A stretch of 64,000 bases of DNA. Origin: Leisingera aquimarina DSM 24565 (GTDB lineage Bacteria > Pseudomonadota > Alphaproteobacteria > Rhodobacterales > Rhodobacteraceae). Positions within the stretch are counted from its first letter, which is position 1. Every line of letters starts with the position of its first letter. A program made the translations under genes and the position numbers. The stretch covers positions 682,596 through 746,595 of the forward strand of contig NZ_KI421504.1 in the NCBI RefSeq assembly GCF_000473165.1. The letters run 5' to 3'. Under the pieces are notes generated by a model. The model saw only the letters and a program-made list of their open reading frames with translations, ran no database searches and was not told the origin of the DNA. This document shows, one piece after another, positions 25,901 to 33,086 of the stretch.

Positions 25901-27474
25901 CGGTACATCTTGGACAGCACCGCAGACGGCGTGTCATCACCCATTGAGGCCAGCGATTCCTTGCCGTCCTCAGCCATCGGCGCCAGGATCTGCTCCAGCT
26001 CCTCGATGGTATAGCCGGCAGCAACCTGACGGCGGCGCAGCTCTTCGCCGGTGAACAGCGGCTGCTCGGTGGCACTGGCCAGGGTGGTGTCCAGATCGTT
26101 GATCCGCTTGACCCAGTCGCCAAACGGCAGCGCACGGGACAGTTTGTCCTTGATCTGCTGGTCGTTGAACAGCTTGCCTTTCTGCATGTCCACCGCCAGC
26201 ATCTGGCCCGGACCCAGCGCGCCCTTTTCAACCACTGATGCTTCGTCAATCGGCACCATGCCCGCCTCGGAACCGGCAATCACCAGCCCGTCGCCGGTCA
26301 CCACATAGCGCATCGGGCGCAACCCGTTGCGGTCCAAGCCGGCACAAACCCAGCGGCCATCGGTCATCGCCAGCGCCGCAGGGCCGTCCCAAGGCTCCAT
26401 CACCGAGTTGCAGTAGGAATACATGTCGCGCCAGGCCTGCGGCAGCTCTACCGCCTGCTTGGACCAGCTTTCCGGTACCAGCATGGTCTTGGCCATCGGC
26501 GCCGACCGGCCCGCACGCACCAGCACCTCGAACACACCGTCCAACGCGGCAGAATCCGACGCACCGCCCGGCACAATCGGCTTGATGTCTTCGGCATGGT
26601 CGCCAAAGGTCGCCGACGCCATGCGGATCTCATGGCTTTTCATCCAGTTCAGGTTGCCCTTCAGAGTGTTGATCTCGCCGTTATGGGCCAGCATCCGGAA
26701 CGGCTGCGCCAGCCACCACTGCGGGAAGGTGTTGGTGGAATAGCGCTGGTGATAGATCGCAAAGGCAGATTCAAAGCGCTCATCTATCAGGTCCGGGTAG
26801 AACACCGCCACCTGCTCGGCCAGCATCATGCCCTTGTAGATGATCGACCGGCAGCTGAGTGAGGCAATATACAGGCCCGAAATAGCCGCGGCATTGGCCG
26901 CCTTCTCGACCCGGCGGCGGATCACATACAGTTCGCGCTCAAAGGTTTCCTCGTCCACGCCCTTGGCGTTGGAGATCAGGATCTGCTCGATCTCGGGGCG
27001 GGTCGCGTTGGCCTTTTCGCCCAGACAGGTCACATCCACCGGCACATGGCGCCAGCCGTAGATGGAATAGCCCATGCGCAGAACTTCGGTTTCCATGATG
27101 GTCCGGCAACGCTCCTGCGCGCCGAAATCGGTGCGTGGCAGGAACACCTGGCCCACCGCCATCAGCTCATCCTGGCGCGGCTCGTGGCCGGTGCGACGGA
27201 TCTGGTCATAGAAGAACGGAACCGGGATCTGAACATGGATGCCCGCGCCGTCGCCGGTCTTGCCGTCGGCATCCACCGCACCGCGGTGCCAGATCGCCTT
27301 CAGCGCGTCGATGCCGGCCTCAACCACCCTGCGGCTCTTCTTGCCGTCAACCGAGACCACTAGCCCGACGCCGCAGGAGGAATGCTCTTCCTCCTCGGAA
27401 TACAGGCCATTTTCAGCCATCCACTTGCGCTTGGTTTCTTCGGCGCGCACCCAATCGGCATCAAATTTGGTCAT
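22942..27474 (-). CDS. gltB: glutamate synthase (NADPH) large subunit
   Basis: A full-length 1510-residue GltB, which with GltD makes two glutamates from 2-oxoglutarate and glutamine. The N-terminal class II amidotransferase nucleophile is Cys34 in EEHSSCGVGLV, after a propeptide that should be removed. The central FMN-binding synthase domain includes GEGGEDPAHF and ISGHNGGTGASPATSIK, the 3Fe-4S cysteines are in CIMVRQCQSNTCPVGVC, and the C-terminal GXGXG beta-helix domain has GCGACGCEYMTGG. Its start overlaps the stop of the GFA-family gene (27471-27474). Confidence 0.98.
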   Translation of the reverse strand: MTKFDADWVRAEETKRKWMAENGLYSEEEEHSSCGVGLVVSVDGKKSRRVVEAGIDALKAIWHRGAVDADGKTGDGAGIHVQIPVPFFYDQIRRTGHEPRQDELMAVGQVFLPRTDFGAQERCRTIMETEVLRMGYSIYGWRHVPVDVTCLGEKANATRPEIEQILISNAKGVDEETFERELYVIRRRVEKAANAAAISGLYIASLSCRSIIYKGMMLAEQVAVFYPDLIDERFESAFAIYHQRYSTNTFPQWWLAQPFRMLAHNGEINTLKGNLNWMKSHEIRMASATFGDHAEDIKPIVPGGASDSAALDGVFEVLVRAGRSAPMAKTMLVPESWSKQAVELPQAWRDMYSYCNSVMEPWDGPAALAMTDGRWVCAGLDRNGLRPMRYVVTGDGLVIAGSEAGMVPIDEASVVEKGALGPGQMLAVDMQKGKLFNDQQIKDKLSRALPFGDWVKRINDLDTTLASATEQPLFTGEELRRRQVAAGYTIEELEQILAPMAEDGKESLASMGDDTPSAVLSKMYRPLSHFFRQNFSQVTNPPIDSLREFRVMSLKTRFGNLKNVLDEDSSQTEIIVLESPFVGNAQWDKLVDQLNAPLAKIDCSFAPGRGSLSAALERIRAEAEEAVRSGAGHIVLTDQFSGADKVAMPMILATSAVHSHLTRKGLRTFCSLNVRSAECIDPHYFAVLIGCGATVVNAYLAEDSLADRIERGLLDGSLTENVARYREAIDQGLLKIMAKMGISVVSSYRGGLNFEAVGLSRAMCAEYFPGMTSRISGIGVTGIQTKAEEIHAKAWTLAEGVLPIGGFYKARKSGETHAWEATSMHMMQMACNRASFELWKQYSAKMQSNPPIHLRDLLHIKPLGTAVPIEEVESITSIRKRFVTPGMSLGALSPEAHKTLNVAMNRIGAKSDSGEGGEDPAHFVPEPNGDNPSAKIKQVASGRFGVTAEYLNQCEELEIKVAQGAKPGEGGQLPGMKVTDLIARLRHSTKGVTLISPPPHHDIYSIEDLAQLIYDLKQINPRCKVTVKLVASSGVGTIAAGVAKAKADVILISGHNGGTGASPATSIKYAGLPWEMGLTEAHQVLAMNNLRERVTLRTDGGLRTGRDIVMAAMLGAEEYGIGTAALIAMGCIMVRQCQSNTCPVGVCTQDEALRGKFTGNADKVVNLITFYAQEVREILASIGARSLDEVIGRADLLAQVSRGSAHLDDLDLNPLLITVDGSANIVYNRDKDRNAVPDTLDAEIVRDAARFLQDGEKMQLSYAVQNTHRTVGTRTSSHIVRNFGMRNSFQPDHLTVKLQGSAGQSLGAFAAPGLKLEVSGDANDYVGKGLSGGTIVVRPPQVSPLNASENTIIGNTVLYGATDGYLFAAGRAGERFGVRNSGASVVIEGCGACGCEYMTGGVAVILGSIGANFGAGMTGGMAYLYDPDGKAETMMNMESLVTCPVTVAHWEAELKDLIARHLDETGSRKAAEILQHWDIEKANFLQVCPKEMLDKLAHPVMQEQAAVPAE

Positions 27475-27905
27475 TGGCTGTTTCCTTCTACGGAGGGGGC
27501 AAACATCTCGATCACGTCAGCGCCGGTCAGTTTCCGGCTGCTGCTGTCGAACCCGTAGCCCGCTGGCTTCTTGTCGATGTAAAGTTCTAGGCGCAATTCA
27601 TTGCCGCCTGCGTTTTCAAACAGGCCAGCCGACATCTGCGTCTGGCCCTTATGTTCTCCTGCGGTCATCCGGTACCAGAGCGCCGATCCGCATTTGCCGC
27701 AAAACGCCCGCTCAGCCCAACCGGAGGACTGATAGGTCTGCACCGGCCCCAGCGCCGCATAGCCGCTGGCAGCCTGAAAGCTGAGGTAAGGACCGCTGGC
27801 CCAGCGCTGGCACATCTCGCAATGGCAGGCCGACACAGACTCGCGCGCCGGGGTGGCGGTGACGGTCACCGCGCCGCACATGCATTGTCCCTGCAATTCA
27901 CTCAT
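27471..27905 (-). CDS. GFA/CENP-V-type zinc-binding protein
   Basis: A 144-residue protein of the glutathione-dependent formaldehyde-activating (GFA, CENP-V) fold. Zinc-ligand cysteines lie in GQCMCGAVTV, SACHCEMCQRW and AFCGKCGSALWY. The biochemical activity of most members, including any glutathione adduct chemistry, is unproven. The second ATG, at 27905, is better spaced from the AAGGA site than the first at 27911. It is wedged between gltD and gltB, overlapping gltB by four bases, so it is co-expressed with glutamate synthase. Confidence 0.9.
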   Translation of the reverse strand: MSELQGQCMCGAVTVTATPARESVSACHCEMCQRWASGPYLSFQAASGYAALGPVQTYQSSGWAERAFCGKCGSALWYRMTAGEHKGQTQMSAGLFENAGGNELRLELYIDKKPAGYGFDSSSRKLTGADVIEMFAPSVEGNSQ

Positions 27906-27954
27906 GTCCATCTTCCTTCTGCTGACCTTGCTGCGGTTCGCTCGCTGTTCCGCC

Positions 27955-27996
27955 GGTGCACAGGGGGTGCACAGACGGTGTACAGGGGGTGCCGGG
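27955..27996. repeat. 11-bp direct repeats, nearly four copies
   Basis: Three 11-base units (GGTGCACAGGG, GGTGCACAGAC, GGTGTACAGGG) and a nine-base partial (GGTGCCGGG) run head to tail from 27955 and stop exactly at the gltD stop codon (27997-27999). They lie in the gltD-GFA spacer. The function is unknown; slippage in the spacer or a 3' regulatory structure is possible. Confidence 0.8.
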
Positions 27997-29436
27997 TTAT
28001 TCCGCCGCCACCGCGGCCTTGCTGTTCAGCTTCTCCAGGATTGCTTCGGCACAGTCGCGGCCGTCCTTGATCGCCCAGACCACCAGCGATGCGCCGCGCA
28101 CGATGTCGCCCACCGCATAGACGCCGTCCAACTCGGTCGCACCGGTCTTGAACGCGGTCTTGACTGTGCCCCAGCGGGTCACCGGCAGCTCCGGCTGGTT
28201 CCACAGGACAGGCAATTCTTCCGGCTCAAAGCCCAAGGCTTTAATGACCAGATCAGCCTCTTCCACGTAATCCGCGCTTTCGATCACCTCCGGCGCCTGA
28301 CGGCCCGAGGCATCCGGCTGGCCCAGGCGCATCTTCTGCACCATCACGCCAGCGACCTTGCCGCCCTCGTCGGTGAAGCCTTTGGGCGCCGACAGCCACT
28401 CAAAGATCACGCCTTCTTCCTCGGCGTTCTGGGTCTCACGCTGCGAGCCAGGCATGTTGGCGCGGTCGCGGCGGTAGAGGCATTTGACCGAGGTCGCACC
28501 CTGGCGGATCGAGGTCCGCACACAATCCATCGCGGTATCGCCGCCGCCAATCACCACAACCTTCTTGCCCTCGGCATTCAGGTCGCCGTTGTCAAACTCC
28601 GCAACCTCGTCGCCAAAGCTTTTCTTGTTCGAAGCGCACAGGAAGTCGATCGCCTTGACGATCCCTTCAGCGCCGCTGCCCGGCATTGCCAGATCGCGCG
28701 ATTTATAGACGCCGGTGGCGATAATCACCGCGTCATGCTTGCCCCGGATCTCCTCAAACGGGATGTCCTCGCCCACGTTGCAGTTCAGCTTGAAAGTCAC
28801 GCCGCCGTCGGCCAGCAGCTTGTTGCGGCGCTCCACAACTTCCTTTTCCAGCTTGAAGCTGGGGATGCCGTACATCAGCAGCCCGCCGGCGCGGTCATAG
28901 CGGTCATAAACGGTGACCTGCACACCGGCCTTCCGCAACATGTCCGCCGCCGCCAGCCCGCCGGGGCCGGCACCGATGACGCCGACGCTCTCGCCGCGCT
29001 CCGCCAGCGGTGCTGCCGGTTTCACCCAGCCGTTTTCCCAGGCGGTGTCGGTGATGTATTTCTCGACCGAGCCGATGGTCACGGTGCCATGGCCCGACTG
29101 CTCGATCACGCAGTTGCCTTCGCACAGGCGGTCCTGCGGGCAAATCCGGCCGCAGATCTCCGGGAAGGTATTGGTGGCCTGCGAGGTCTCGTAGGCTTCT
29201 TCCAGGCGGCCGGTTGCGGTCAGGCGCAGCCAGTCAGGGATGTTGTTGTGCAGCGGGCAGTGGCTTTGGCAATAGGGCACACCGCACTGGCTGCAGCGGC
29301 TGGCCTGCTCTTCCGCCTTAACCGCGGCGTACTCCGCGTAAATTTCATTGAAGTCTTCCTTGCGTACACTTGCGTCACGCTTTTGAGGCATGTCGCGTTC
29401 GATCTGCACGAATTTCAGCATCGGTTGCTTGGCCAC
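27997..29436 (-). CDS. gltD: glutamate synthase (NADPH) small subunit
   Basis: A 479-residue beta subunit that passes NADPH electrons through FAD and iron-sulfur centres to GltB. N-terminal cluster cysteines are in CSQCGVPYCQSHCP and CGRICPQDRLCEGNC. The FAD-binding loop is VGVIGAGPGGLAAADML, and the NADPH-binding loop is VVVIGGGDTAMDCVRT. The GTG start at 29436 has GGAG eight bases upstream, better than the internal ATG at 29421. It is the first gene of the gltD-GFA-gltB operon, and a TTGACA lies upstream on its strand near 29504. Confidence 0.97.
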   Translation of the reverse strand: MAKQPMLKFVQIERDMPQKRDASVRKEDFNEIYAEYAAVKAEEQASRCSQCGVPYCQSHCPLHNNIPDWLRLTATGRLEEAYETSQATNTFPEICGRICPQDRLCEGNCVIEQSGHGTVTIGSVEKYITDTAWENGWVKPAAPLAERGESVGVIGAGPGGLAAADMLRKAGVQVTVYDRYDRAGGLLMYGIPSFKLEKEVVERRNKLLADGGVTFKLNCNVGEDIPFEEIRGKHDAVIIATGVYKSRDLAMPGSGAEGIVKAIDFLCASNKKSFGDEVAEFDNGDLNAEGKKVVVIGGGDTAMDCVRTSIRQGATSVKCLYRRDRANMPGSQRETQNAEEEGVIFEWLSAPKGFTDEGGKVAGVMVQKMRLGQPDASGRQAPEVIESADYVEEADLVIKALGFEPEELPVLWNQPELPVTRWGTVKTAFKTGATELDGVYAVGDIVRGASLVVWAIKDGRDCAEAILEKLNSKAAVAAE

Positions 29437-29560
29437 GGGCTGGACTCCATCGTTTGTCTGGCTGCGCAGGCACCTTTGCAGGTACGGGTACGCTTTTATG
29501 TCAACTGTGCTGACCTATTTTGCCAGCGCTTGATTTCTGATACCGTGTTTCACAGAAATG

Positions 29561-29631
29561 TACAGAGTTATTAAGTCCGAATCGGACCTTAATATCCGCT
29601 TTCCAATCCAGAGCCGGGATTTATACAGAGT
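29561..29631. promoter_or_regulatory. palindrome and direct repeats in gltD/uppP divergent region
   Basis: In the 242-base divergent gap, TATTAAG-TCCGA and TCGGAC-CTTAATA form a near-perfect dyad centred at 29581 (29569-29594, one bulged base). TACAGAGT occurs twice, at 29561-29568 and 29624-29631, 63 bases apart. These are plausible regulator sites for gltD or uppP; no known consensus was recognised. Confidence 0.45.
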
Positions 29632-29678
29632 CACGACAGTTTACGGTCCGTCCGCGGCCAGCGAAGGATGATTTCAGC

Positions 29679-30485
29679 ATGCCGCTTTTTCAGTTGATCC
29701 TAGTTGCGTTGATCCAAGGCATCACCGAATTCCTGCCAGTTTCCTCCTCCGGCCATTTGATTCTGCTGCCCGGTTTGACCGGGCTGGAGGATCAAGGCCA
29801 GGTAATCGACGTCGCTGTGCATGTCGGTACGCTGGCCGCCGTGATGATTTATTTCTGGAGCGAAGTACGCGAAGGACTAGCAGGCCTGCCACGTGCCTTG
29901 ACCGGCCGTACGGATACGCCGGGATCCAAACTCTCCCTGGGGCTGATCATCGCAACTGTTCCCACAGTCTTGTTCGGTGCTGTGCTGCATTACACCGGCC
30001 TCAGCGATGCACTGAGATCAATGACAGTAATCGGTTGGACCATGCTGGGCTTCGGGCTGGTGCTGTACTGGGCCGATCAGAAAGGCGCCGAAGTGAAGCA
30101 GGCTGGCGACTGGGGTGTCCGTGATGCGCTGGTCATGGGACTATGGCAGATGCTGGCGCTGATCCCAGGCACCTCGCGCTCGGGCATCACCATCACTGGT
30201 GCGCGGCAGCTGGGCTATACCCGCGAGGATGGCGCCCGCATTGCCATGCTGATGTCGATCCCGACCATCATCGCCTCAGGCGTACTGCTGGGAACCGAGG
30301 TGGCGCTGGAGGCCAACACCGCACTGGTACGCGACGCGGGCATTGCCGCCGTGCTGGCCATGGTGGCGGCGCTGGCCGCACTTAGTCTGATGATGCGGCT
30401 GCTGCGCTCGGTCAGCTTTACGCCTTATGTGATCTACCGGGTGATCCTGGGTGCTGTCCTGCTGGCCATCGCCTACGGCAGCTGA
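29679..30485 (+). CDS. uppP: undecaprenyl-diphosphate phosphatase
   Basis: A 268-residue BacA/UppP integral membrane enzyme that dephosphorylates undecaprenyl diphosphate to recycle the carrier lipid for cell-wall synthesis. The two conserved active-site motifs are present: EFLPVSSSGHLILLPG (Glu-rich region with the SGH) and ALIPGTSRSGITITGARQLG. About eight transmembrane segments can be drawn. It is monocistronic, with a strong terminator at 30500. Confidence 0.96.
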   Translation: MPLFQLILVALIQGITEFLPVSSSGHLILLPGLTGLEDQGQVIDVAVHVGTLAAVMIYFWSEVREGLAGLPRALTGRTDTPGSKLSLGLIIATVPTVLFGAVLHYTGLSDALRSMTVIGWTMLGFGLVLYWADQKGAEVKQAGDWGVRDALVMGLWQMLALIPGTSRSGITITGARQLGYTREDGARIAMLMSIPTIIASGVLLGTEVALEANTALVRDAGIAAVLAMVAALAALSLMMRLLRSVSFTPYVIYRVILGAVLLAIAYGS

Positions 30486-30499
30486 AACTGAAACGAAAA

Positions 30500-30525
30500 G
30501 CGCGGGGACAACCCCGCGCATTTTT
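30500..30525. terminator. bidirectional terminator between uppP and the NDUFA9-like gene
   Basis: GCGCGGGG and CCCCGCGC pair across ACAA, followed by ATTTTT on the plus strand and by CTTTTCG on the minus strand. It serves both convergent genes. Confidence 0.88.
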
Positions 30526-30546
30526 ATCCTTGAACCGATAATAGTA

Positions 30547-31536
30547 TCAGGCGCCGTTGCGCAGATTCCGGGCTGAGTTGGTCATCTCGTCATACTGGCC
30601 GGAGGGGCGGAATTTCCACAGGTAACCCGGCAACACCGAACCCACGGTCACCGGGCTGATACCTAGATCACAGAATCCCTTGGCGCCCTCGGACACCACA
30701 TTGTCCGCCTTCAGGCTCCGCAGCTGGTCGCGGGTCAGCACTTTGTTCTCAATCAATTGAAAACTGGCCGCCTGCAGCATGTCGAACCCGAAGGCCACCA
30801 GCCAAGCGGCAGGGCGCGGCAGCGACAGGATCAGGCGGCGTCGGTGGATCACCTCAAGCATCTGCACCATAAGCGCTCGGAAGCTTTTCACTTCAGGACC
30901 GCCAAGTTCGTAGATGCCACCTGCGGTCTCGCCCAATGCCCCCTTAACCGCGGCCTTGGCCACATCATCGACGAACACTGGCTGGAAATTGGTATCGCCC
31001 GCCGCGATCGGAAGCACCGGCGACAGCCGGGTCATGCCTGCAAAACGGTTAAAGAAGCCGTCCTCGGTCCCGAAAATTACCGACGGACGCAGAATCACCG
31101 CACCGGGAAAGCTCTGCAGAACCGCGGCTTCTCCAGCGGCTTTGGTTTTGGCATATTCGCTGGGACCGTCCGCATCGGCGCCAATCGCCGAGATATGCAC
31201 CAGGCTGGGAATCCCCTGCTGCGTCGCGATGCGCGCAATACGGCCTGCGCCTTCGGCGTGGATGGCACCAAACGTGTTTTTGCTCAATTCATTCAGGACA
31301 CCTACGCAATTCACAACTGCATCTGCGCCCTGCATCACCGCAGCAACAGACATATCATCGCGGATGTTGCAGAACACCGGTTCAACCTGGCCTGGAACGC
31401 CGTAAGGCTTCACATGCATGGCTTCGTTGGGACGACGCACAGCCACCCGCACCCGCCAGCCTTCTTTGGCCATGCGCCGCGCAATGTAGCGGCCCACGAA
31501 ACCGGATCCGCCATAGACCGTGACCAGTTTGGACAT
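30547..31536 (-). CDS. complex I NDUFA9-like NAD(P)-binding protein
   Basis: A 329-residue atypical SDR of the NDUFA9 type, related to the nucleotide-binding accessory subunit of mitochondrial complex I. The N-terminal loop is VTVYGGSGFVGRYIARRMA, with VRVAVRRP following as an NADP-type strand. VNCVGVLNE and AIGADADGPSEYAKTKAAGE (YAKTK where the catalytic YxxxK lies) are characteristic. Whether it binds complex I here is unknown. Two ATGs are adjacent, and the second (31536) is better spaced from AGGAG. Confidence 0.9.
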   Translation of the reverse strand: MSKLVTVYGGSGFVGRYIARRMAKEGWRVRVAVRRPNEAMHVKPYGVPGQVEPVFCNIRDDMSVAAVMQGADAVVNCVGVLNELSKNTFGAIHAEGAGRIARIATQQGIPSLVHISAIGADADGPSEYAKTKAAGEAAVLQSFPGAVILRPSVIFGTEDGFFNRFAGMTRLSPVLPIAAGDTNFQPVFVDDVAKAAVKGALGETAGGIYELGGPEVKSFRALMVQMLEVIHRRRLILSLPRPAAWLVAFGFDMLQAASFQLIENKVLTRDQLRSLKADNVVSEGAKGFCDLGISPVTVGSVLPGYLWKFRPSGQYDEMTNSARNLRNGA

Positions 31537-31764
31537 CATTTGGCTCCTGAACTTAGCTGCTCCTAAGCTCTAGCGCCGCAAGGGGCGCCAAACAAGGCGC
31601 AAAACGGGGGCTGCGGCCACAATGGCGGCAGAAACTGCAAGAGCCGTTAACAGATTTCAGTGAATTGGACGGGTTGGTTAACACTGCTTTCAACTCTTCA
31701 GCGCTAGAATGGAGTGATGCAGCGGTAACACCTGTATCTGCACGTGTTCAGGAGGTCAATTTCA

Positions 31765-32063
31765 ATGGTTTGTGAGTAGGACAAACGCTGATCCGGCTAA
31801 GCTTTGAAAGCGAGCGGATGAATATCGAAGCCTTTGTGCCGGCGTTCTACGGAAATTTCTTTGCTGTCTGCCCGGATATCCGGAGCCTGTTTCCCGGCGA
31901 CCTGATCCCGCAAGAAGGAAAACTGCTGGCCTCGCTGACCCATATCGCCGAAGCGCTGGATGACTCCGAACCGCTGGATTCGATCTTGCAAACGCAAGGT
32001 GAAAAGCATCGCAAACTTGAGGTGTCAGATGCCCATTGCCATGGCGTCATAAGCAGTTTCACC
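31765..32063 (+). pseudogene. single-domain globin, 5' fragment (frameshifted, IS-interrupted)
   Basis: The encoded segment from the valine codon at 31776 (VGQTLIRLSFESERMNIEAF) reads as a globin. AFYGNFFAVCPDIRSLFPGD covers helices B to CD, LASLTHIAEALDD covers helix E, and QGEKHRKLEVSDAHCHGVIS contains the proximal-histidine region (GEKH). A strong AGGAGG site precedes an ATG at 31765 that opens MVCE and then hits TAG. Restoring one base (GAGGTAGG for GAGTAGG) would join it to the globin frame. The frame stops at the IS boundary at 32064 and resumes at 32652. An alternative is a shorter product from ATG 31818. Confidence 0.8.
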
Positions 32064-32651
32064 GTAAACGCGCCATTGATACCGCAGCTTATGCAGCTTG
32101 AGCGTCTGTCTCGGAGGTCATTGGCGCCCAATTCCACGGCAGCAATTCATCCAGCCGTTTGATCTTGTGGTCGTGGATGCGGTCGAGGATGTCAGCGATA
32201 TATGCCTGCGGGCCGAGACCGTTGAGCTTGGCGGTCTCGATGATGGTCATGGCGCGGGCCAAAGTTTCCGCCCCAGTGTCTGCTCCTGCGAAGAGCCAAT
32301 TTTTCCGTCCGATTCCGATGGGGCGCAGGGCACGCCCGGCTGGATTATTGTCGATGGCCACACGCCCGTCGGTCAGGAACTGGCTAAAGGCGTCCCGACG
32401 GCTCAGACCATAGCGGAAAGCCTTGGCCGGCCCAGCATTTGACGCGCTGCACGGCGGGCCTCTGCGGGCCGGCCGTTGATGCCGCGCTCGATGTCATAGA
32501 ACTTGCCGATCCGGTCGAACGCCTCGCGGGCGATCTCAGATTTGGTCGAGGTCCAGAAGTCGTGGAAGTCTCGGCGCAAGTAAGTCCAACAGGCCGCTTC
32601 GCGCAAACGCCGAGTGCCATCGGGACCAGGCTCGTAGAGCTTGGCATACCC
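32064..32651 (-). mobile_element. IS66-family element remnant with broken transposase
   Basis: On the minus strand two pieces of an IS66 TnpC transposase are readable. The upstream piece (to about 32403) contains GYAKLYEPGPDGTRRLREAA and FDRIGKFYDIERGINGRP. The downstream piece (32089 to about 32400, other frame) contains AFRYGLSRRDAFSQFLTDGR, then VAIDNNPAGRALRPIGIGRK and ends IKRLDELLPWNW. Between them roughly forty residues expected in the family are missing and the frame shifts. The left end starts at GTAAACG (32064), as expected for an IS66 terminus. The right end is deleted up to the globin sequence at 32652. It is inactive. Confidence 0.88.
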
Positions 32652-32756
32652 CTTGCCAACACGCTGGGTCCGGACTGGAACAGCGAAACACAGCAAGCCT
32701 GGGCAAGATTCCTGACTCATGTGGCATTTAAGAGGGACTTTCTTACTAGACGATAG
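32652..32756 (+). pseudogene. single-domain globin, 3' fragment after the IS
   Basis: From 32652 the plus strand reads LANTLGPDWNSETQQAWARF and continues LTHVAFKRDFLTRR before TAG. This is the H-helix end of a globin (the AW pair is typical). It is in the same frame as the 5' fragment, and joining codon ACC (32061-32063) to CTT (32652) gives a continuous ...ISSFT-LANTLG... sequence of normal globin spacing, about 130 residues in all. The gene is therefore an interrupted globin. Confidence 0.8.
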
Positions 32757-32854
32757 GGCGGCCTGGACCGACATTCCGGCCTAGCTTGGATATTCGGCGG
32801 TTTTCCGTTTGACGCCCCTCTCGAACCGGCTTATACGCCGCTCCCACGACACCT

Positions 32855-32941
32855 GCCCAGGTGGCGGAATTGGTAGACGCGCTAGCTTCAGGTGCTAGTG
32901 TCCGTATGGACGTGGAGGTTCGAGTCCTCTCCTGGGCACCA
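32855..32941 (+). tRNA. tRNA-Leu (anticodon CAG)
   Basis: The acceptor arms GCCCAGG (32855-32861) and CCTGGGC (32931-32937) pair perfectly. The D-loop region is GGCGGAATTGGTAGACGCG. The anticodon arm is CTAGC-TTCAGGT-GCTAG with CAG at the centre of the loop. A long variable arm and the T-loop GGTTCGAGTCC follow, and CCA is encoded. It reads CUG codons, which are frequent in this GC-rich DNA. Confidence 0.97.
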
Positions 32942-33045
32942 TTCCCGATTGTCAAAATGAGCTGCGACTCCGGCGCTGCATTCGCCGTATTCTCAGAGTT
33001 TCTTTTTCTTAAGGCTGATGGCCGCCCATCTCTGAGAGTGGAAGG

Positions 33046-33071
33046 TACGGCCGGAAATCCTGCCGTACCTT
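33046..33071. terminator. hairpin between tRNA-Leu and hemY
   Basis: GGTACGGC (33046-33053) pairs exactly with GCCGTACC (33064-33071), followed by TTGTTAT on the plus strand. It lies 15 bases past the hemY stop on the other strand, so it probably serves the convergent transcripts. Confidence 0.6.
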
Positions 33072-33086
33072 GTTATAAATATTATC

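Noticed and set aside
29485-29504. Full sigma-70 promoter for gltD built on TTGACA near 29504
   Set aside because: The -35 hexamer is perfect on the minus strand, but no acceptable -10 lies 16 to 18 bases downstream, so I did not annotate a promoter.
27853-29574. Plus-strand 573-codon open frame opposite gltD
   Set aside because: It is histidine-rich with low-complexity composition and no recognisable domain, and is fully covered by gltD on the other strand.
32439-32756. Plus-strand 105-codon open frame across the IS/globin junction
   Set aside because: Only its last 34 codons (from 32652) are globin; the earlier part is antisense to the IS66 transposase.
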